Assembly: GCA_050084515.1 (NCBI GenBank)
Contig: CM114273.1
Span: 13,020,001 to 13,084,000, forward strand
DNA: 64,000 bases
Direction of reading: 5' to 3'
Source: Blasia pusilla
Taxonomy: Eukaryota; Marchantiophyta; Marchantiopsida; Blasiales
Below, piece after piece: positions 58,761 through 64,000 of the stretch (the first letter of the stretch is position 1; the number at the start of each line of letters is the position of its first letter). A program made the translations under genes and the position numbers. Below the pieces are notes generated by a model. It saw nothing but the letters and a program-made list of their open reading frames with translations. It searched no databases and was not told where the DNA came from.

Positions 58761-59355
58761 CCCTTAAAAGGTTGAAGACGCCACTAACTCAGTCGCTATG
58801 AGCCCTACTCAACCAAAGGCAATCGGCCAAGAAGCTTGTCTACGAGCTAACTCCCCCGCGGGGCACTCTAATGAGTCGGGTCCTAGAAGATCCCCAAACG
58901 CCTACATAATCTTTCTATCAAAGGATTTATACAAGGAAGAAATATGGCTTATCGCCCACACGGTTCTACACAGATAACCAGATTTAGAGGCAAAACATGA
59001 CGAGAAGATTCCATAAGCTACTTCAAAGTCACCAATCCTCGTGAAATCTTCGACATGAAGAAGATCCTCGGTAAGAGCCGCCACCTTGTTACAGGTGGAC
59101 AATATGTGGACATTTCCACAGGTTTGGCACATAAATCTGCCAGTCTATGGTAGGGTACTTTCTCTAAGAGAGGACAGTTCACTTTGGTCGGGGGCTGCAA
59201 TTCATTTCCAATGGAAGCCATAAGTCGACGCGGCCTCGCTTTTTCGTCAACTCTCGCGTGCACTGATGTATTATTGCTCTGGCAATATGACATCCAGATC
59301 TCTTACTTCATTCGGAAACGTATGGTCAAGAAGAAACTAGAAAGATGCACTTCGA

Positions 59356-60600
59356 TAAAAACAAGTGATGGAAAACCCATCGGAAGTACAAAAGAGGGGG
59401 ACTCAAAGATTCAAAACCTGAAGGCCACAACAAGACCAGAAAAGGAAGAAGGGGGCATTACCCCCCTAACGACGAAACTCACCAACAGCAGAAACAATAT
59501 CAGCAACAACAAGAGAGCTATGACTACTACTAAGTGGGCCTCTAGCGTCGGCGTCTCCCACAGCCTGAGCCCGCCGCAAAAGCCCATTATCCTGGGCACG
59601 CTGCAATGCTATGGAGACCCGCTGCCTACAATAGAGAATCGCAGTAGCTAAGGATAACCCATTTCTCGAGTGGAGATGATGGGCGCAGTCCGTAAGGAAC
59701 GAGTCGAACCTCTCCCCCATAGCCCCATACATCTCTATGGCCAGGGGGATGAAGATGTGTCCCTCGTGAAGTCGACTGTAGATATGTGTCTTCTTCGCCG
59801 CCGCCGCCGCTCCTTGTAGCATTCGCCCTTGGGCCACCACTTGGGCTCGTGACCGCCTCCCAGCGAGGATCTGTGACTACCACGTCCGCCACCACCACCT
59901 CGCCCTCTCGTGTCATGTAGAGATCAACACGAATAAGGGAATCCCGCATGGAGTAGTGCCTCTCTCTCAGACATGGAAGCCACTCTCCCGAGCAATATCG
60001 AACATGATATCCCGTGACTTTGCATCGTGAGTGGCTATCCTCTCACCCCCAATCGACAAAGCGTGCCAAATGCACACCAAGTGGATCGAGGCTCCGGCGA
60101 CACTCGCAGTGTGTCGAACCAACCACTGATGGTTGGGGGAGGCCCAAGCGGAACCGCATTGCTGTGGTATAGGTAAGTGGTGCGATACGGAAAGCATGGA
60201 GAAGAGGGCGCGCCCCTACCCATGAGCCTGCCCCCTTTCCGGAGCAAGAGCGAATACGGGCCCTAACCTCCATGGGGATATTCCCATCAGACATAGTGCC
60301 TCTAAAAACTGCCTCAAAGTGGGCTTCCATCAAGGAAGATTGGAGCCCAGACTGACCGGAGGTAACTAAGGAGGAGAAAGTGGGGAGAACAGCTCTGGCC
60401 TCAACTCGAAGGGAATCTCTACAAGCTGTGAATGAAGACTGAAGTGGGAAAGAGTCATCCTCAACCTGGGAGACGTAGTGTAGAAGGAGCGATCTATCTC
60501 TAACCAAAAATCGAGAGCAAAGGAGGGGTGCCACTGTGGCCCAACTCCCTAAAAAAGCGGAGGGCGCCACTAACTCGATCGAGAGAAGACCTACTCCACC
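59356..60600 (-). pseudogene. Non-LTR retrotransposon 3' end, copy B
   Basis: Same family and orientation as copy A. Frames 60570-60043 (SAFLGSWATVAPLLCSRFLV to CECRRSLDPLGVHLARF, where the last zinc-binding Cys is Phe/frameshifted), 60197-59967 and 59949-59466 (RVDLYMTREGEVVVADVVVT to SSLVVADIVSAVGEF) form one broken frame. Its 5' limit is about 60600 and its 3' limit about 59356, just upstream of copy A. Either B inserted next to A or both arose by local duplication. Confidence 0.78.
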
Positions 60601-60722
60601 TAGAACGGAAGAACCAGTACGCGGCCAGTTTTTTAATTTAAACCCGTAAGTTTATTCGGACTCAGAAGGTTAGAGAAGATTAATGCAGTGAACACGACTA
60701 GTCCGAATCCGAGACAGGAATA

Positions 60723-60899
60723 ATGAGAGCATTAACGCCATGGAATCCGAAGGTCAAAATTTCTGCAGAGCACCTTGCGGCCTCTGCTCTTGGAATCGAG
60801 TATTGTAGGGCCGTAAAAATAACTAGCATCAATGAAGATATAATTAAAGCGAAAGTGCGAAGCATCTATGCTACTCCAGAATGTGGTGAACTAGGATAG
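60723..60899 (+). CDS. Possible exon or small ORF, 58 codons
   Basis: ATG at 60723 to TAG at 60897-60899. The product starts MRALTPWNPKVKISAEHLAA and looks protein-like (mixed helix with few low-complexity runs). It is upstream and on the same strand as the coiled-coil exons at 61259-62251 and may be their first exon, if a donor lies within GAATGTG/GTGAAC near 60880. Unverified. Confidence 0.3.
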   Translation: MRALTPWNPKVKISAEHLAASALGIEYCRAVKITSINEDIIKAKVRSIYATPECGELG

Positions 60900-61258
60900 C
60901 TGTGTACGAATGTAGGAAAGGCTATGGGGAGACTTGTGCTTTCACGATCGATCCTCCAGAAGTGCTTCACGGAATGGATTAGCGGTGGACCTACATCTAG
61001 TCGTTTCCCCCCTCCTGCAACGTGGCCCTGAGCATAGATGATTAGGAAATTTGCCGCTGCTACTTTTCGTCTTGAGGGCACTTGGTTCGCCGTGACGTGA
61101 AGGTCTCGTTTATTTGCTTAGTTAAAGAAGCCGATGGTCATGGAGTTCTGTGGCAGAGGATTTACGAATGTGGTCAGCAATTCATGGCAACCTGAGCGGT
61201 CGACGTGACCTTTCGGAACTTATCAATCTAAGCAGAAATTTGATCTCTGTTGTCGCAG

Positions 61259-62251
61259 TAATAAATGGAAAACGATAATGGAGACACAGCTCCAGCAAAA
61301 GGAGAAACAGCATGAGGTGCAGAGCGAAGCGGATCATAAATTATATTGCTACAATGAATATGTCCGCAAGTGAGCCTCCCTCCTACGCACTCTGATGTTC
61401 GTATTTGATCTCGATAGTGTACGTACGGCTGAGAAAGACAAGTTGAAACAAAGTATGTGCTTGATGGATGACTGACTTACCTGACCATTCCTTGGCCAAT
61501 TTGCTGAAAATCTGAGGCAGGTTTGATGGCCCTCTGTCAGTTGAGGGCCAGACATCGAGAGAACAAGCGAGGAGAGATTATCTCAAACAGCTTATGATAG
61601 AGAACATGCAGGTACGTTCCCATCTGCCCTGCATAATGTCTGCTTACGTCCAGGTGACAACCAAATACCAAAGCAAACTCACTTGAGTCGCGTAGTCGCA
61701 GCCTTCTTTTCCTTACTACCGATGACACCTTCCACGTAACCGAGGATCGCGGTTTAAGAGGCGGTAATGTTGGACTTCCCCAGACTGCTGCTGAGAAGAG
61801 TGAATGGCAGCGAAAGCAGAAACAAAAAGAGATTGCTTTGGACAACTACAGGCTTACGACACCATGCACTTGGAATCGTCGGCACTACGTGTAGCAGAGC
61901 GCAAGAGGCTCTACGATGATTATGATCATGGCACAATAGATAAGCACGGAATCTCCAATCTACCGTGTGTGTTGCCGATACCTCGGATACGAAAACGTGT
62001 CTTCGGTATGTAGCTCCTGTGGTAGCCTTGCGTCCATAGACTTCGCGCCTTGGTACGGACGCCACAAAGACTCTACTAAGTAAATGATGCCTGTCGTAGC
62101 CTTGTGAGCCTAGATCCTTGCCCAGGTTGGACGGAAACTACACAGGAAGAGAATGAGAGAATTCGAGTTAAATGATTCAATCGGCTTGCAGCAGAAGGCT
62201 ACAACAACCAGTGCACAGTTCTACTTGCGTCATGCTGGTCATATCTCGTGA
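61259..62251 (+). CDS. Unrecognised coiled-coil protein, four exons at the 3' end of a gene
   Basis: Four segments join with GT-AG borders and matching phase: 61259-61369 (QKEKQHEVQSEADHKLYC), 61521-61611 (TSREQARRDYLKQLMIENMQ), 61784-61888 (AAEKSEWQRKQKQKEIALDN) and 62126-62251, ending in TGA. The first junction splits a Lys codon (AA/G); the others fall between codons. The composition (Gln, Lys, Glu) suggests a long helical coiled coil, as in cytoskeletal or flagellar proteins, but I recognise no family. The donor of the third exon (GTGTAG) is uncertain and extra exons in 61889-62125 are possible. The 5' part is missing or lies at 60.7 kb. Confidence 0.45.
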
Positions 62252-64000
62252 GACACGATCAGAGAATTTGATGTGCCGGTGGGATACATGTACGGTGATC
62301 TTACACAGATGTGGCAACCTTCAAAGTAACTTGTAGGACACCTCGGGGAATCAAATCGAGGCCGAATTGTGTAGACGACGGTTAATTTGTGAATTCACGT
62401 CCGAGGCTATGTCACTGCCATATTTTCCACGCTCCAGAGTTTAATCCCTCAGCCCGGCGTGATCTCACTGTCCATCGTATTCACGGACGTGGCTCATTAT
62501 GTTCTGGCTCGATCTGTGTCGTAAGTAAGCTCAGCGTTAACTAAACATCACATAGCTGAAAGACTCCCAACACATTACTCTGTACAAAAAGCTAGACCCT
62601 GCCCCGCGACATCGCTTGGGACTTGGCCCTACACTAAAAATCACAACCTCTGTTCCAAAAATCACGTCGCCACCTCCCTAGCGATCCAATTTACATCGTC
62701 AGGAACCTTGAACCAACCAGAGGTGTGTAGAGCCGGACCGAATGACCAAGTACCAACGCCTAAACCCTACCCCCAGCAGCGCCACGACATTCTTAACACC
62801 GTAACAATACTAGCTAGCAATCCGACACTCGGTTCCTAAATCGTATCGGCGCCTCACTCCCGATCTGTCAGCCTCCCTCTCTGAAGATATTACTATCCTC
62901 TCCATCAACGCGAGCGAGACGACGAGGACTCACATCTCATAGAATCCAAGCAAGCGCACAGGCATTATCCTCAATTTCATCTTCGTCTCTTTTCCATTCC
63001 CGAGCCCCGACTGAGACTCGGACAACTCCATCGCTTTTGTTGCATTCCCCTCGTTCGTTCCGACTGAGACTCGGATGTGCGGTCTGAACATCGCGCGCGT
63101 GCCGAATCGGGAGCGCGAATCCACACGGCTCGCGGATCGATGCGCTCGAAGGAAGCAAGCCTTCCCATGAGAGACCGAAGACACAGAGTGTGAGATCGAT
63201 CGGCGATCGCTGTCGACGAATTTCACCATCGCAACGGGAGCTCGGACGTACGAGAGACCCTGGCGACTCCACGGTCCTTCGTGGACCGTCGCAGCGATAT
63301 CCGGGGAGCCGTTCCTTGGAGAGGAGCGGCTGCCCGGGGAGCTTTTTAGGGACGGGCACGACACAGAGCGGATGGGGAAATCGTTTGTCTTCTTTCGAGA
63401 GCCGGTCATCGGAGAGGTCTATCGACTGGGACTCCTATGCTGAGCCCACTTACGTGGAGGGAACCGGCACGCGCCATTGTGCCGGATTTACCACGGATGT
63501 TGATTGTAAAAATATAAATTTAAATGTATACTATTAACATATATTAACGTGCAAGTGGCGACACAAATAACGGGGCTTTCGGGACCATGGCGTGGTCCTT
63601 CACGGGTCCTACCTGGTATAAATAAATAAAAGATTGTTTTCAAACGACGTTTGGTTTACCTTGCCATCCTACTAACCCCAATTGTTGTTCTTGTTTAACT
63701 TTTTTAATATGCCATCTAAAATCAAGTCATGTGTATGTGGTAAACTTTCTACCCCAAATCTCATTCCCTTATCATTTCTACATTTACTGGAAAAAAAATT
63801 GACCATATGTGACGATGCGTTAATCTAATTGGTAATTTGTAATAGAAATTCATTCACTCTTTCTCTCTCTACTAGGCTACTAATTGACATGGACATACAA
63901 TCTATGGAGGCGTACTCGTAAGCCAAGGCTATTGCGAGAAATGAAGAGATACAAATGAGTCACCTCAACTATTCCTCGAATTCGTACAATAGCTCCACTA
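62252..64000. other. Intergenic DNA, no gene seen
   Basis: Frames at 62930-63409 (minus) and 63190-63537 (plus) are arginine/serine-rich products of GC-rich DNA and match no family. CGACTGAGACTCGGA occurs at 63008-63022 and 63061-63075 (53-bp spacing). Beyond 63480 the sequence turns AT-rich, like the flanks elsewhere. Confidence 0.5.

Larger units (their letters stand above)
57530..59330 (-). pseudogene. Non-LTR retrotransposon 3' end, copy A (zinc knuckle and endonuclease-like region)
   Basis: The 348-codon frame 58721-57675 is the C-terminal part of a non-LTR ORF. It holds a zinc knuckle (CECHRSLDPLGVHLARC), then GGERIATHDAVRDIMF, ADLYMTRESEVVVGDVVVTD, a pattern like the restriction-like endonuclease that follows RT in R2/NeSL/HERO-like elements, and a helical tail. 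Similarity to copy B begins at VASSTF (about 58770); further 5' coding (AFGDLLGPDSLECPAGELAR, about 58905) continues with stops to about 59300. The 3' end at about 57535 is an (AT)n tail, so it is a 5'-truncated insertion. The endonuclease nicks target DNA for target-primed reverse transcription. RT itself is missing here. Confidence 0.75.

Noticed and set aside
1-64000. CRISPR arrays, bacterial operons, ribosome binding sites
   Set aside because: The window is eukaryotic; the repeats seen are microsatellites, LTRs and hairpins, with no regularly spaced repeat-spacer array.

Overview
Organism. This is nuclear DNA of a land plant or close streptophyte relative. The evidence is a 23-exon-scale, GT-AG spliced gene for the chloroplast (p)ppGpp enzyme RSH1 and a dense set of plant-type Ty3/gypsy, Ty1/copia, Helitron and non-LTR elements. 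A DNMT3-type cytosine methyltransferase inside one gypsy element argues against an angiosperm host, because flowering plants lost DNMT3-type genes. Compact introns (about 90-480 bp) and long GA-rich upstream leaders would suit a bryophyte or other early-diverging plant, but I cannot name the species. Layout. 1-5.3 kb: AT-rich intergenic DNA with microsatellites. 5.3-14.1 kb (minus strand): a decayed Ty3/gypsy element ordered gag, zinc knuckles, aspartic protease, DNMT3-like C5 cytosine methyltransferase, reverse transcriptase, RNase H, integrase, PHD-like finger. Its leader side holds a 5S-rRNA-like sequence on the opposite strand, and three consecutive hairpins lie between RNase H and integrase. 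14.1-17.9 kb: unassigned. 18-22.7 kb (plus): remains of a Helitron (Rep and PIF1-like helicase) split by two insertions. 25.2-33.7 kb (plus): a chromodomain gypsy element (chromovirus) with about 1-kb LTRs, a tRNA-Met primer site and a TTCTA target duplication; its gag is interrupted by an internal piece of a copia pol gene. 33.7-35.8 kb: AT-rich, unassigned. 35.8-46.1 kb (plus): GA-rich leader and RSH1. 46.1-53.1 kb: higher-GC DNA with no gene I can support beyond one small ORF. 53.1-57.5 kb (minus): an old copia element with divergent LTRs. 57.5-60.6 kb (minus): two 5'-truncated 3' ends of a non-LTR retrotransposon with a C-terminal zinc knuckle and restriction-like endonuclease-like region. 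60.7-62.3 kb (plus): probable exons of an unrecognised coiled-coil gene. 62.3-64 kb: nothing recognised. How it fits together. RSH1 sits in a gene-bearing, higher-GC island between transposon-rich flanks. The transposons are nearly all broken by stops and frameshifts, many explained by C-to-T or G-to-A changes of the kind produced by methylated-cytosine deamination. The standout is the methyltransferase-bearing gypsy element: all four conserved blocks of the enzyme lie in the normal (non-rearranged) order in pol, and only two nonsense codons separate the enzyme from reverse transcriptase in the same reading frame. It therefore looks like part of the element polyprotein rather than a chance insertion. 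DNMT-carrying retrotransposons have been reported in charophyte algae and dinoflagellates (de Mendoza and colleagues, 2018); this copy, with a PHD-like finger after the integrase, is the most likely 'undescribed system' here.
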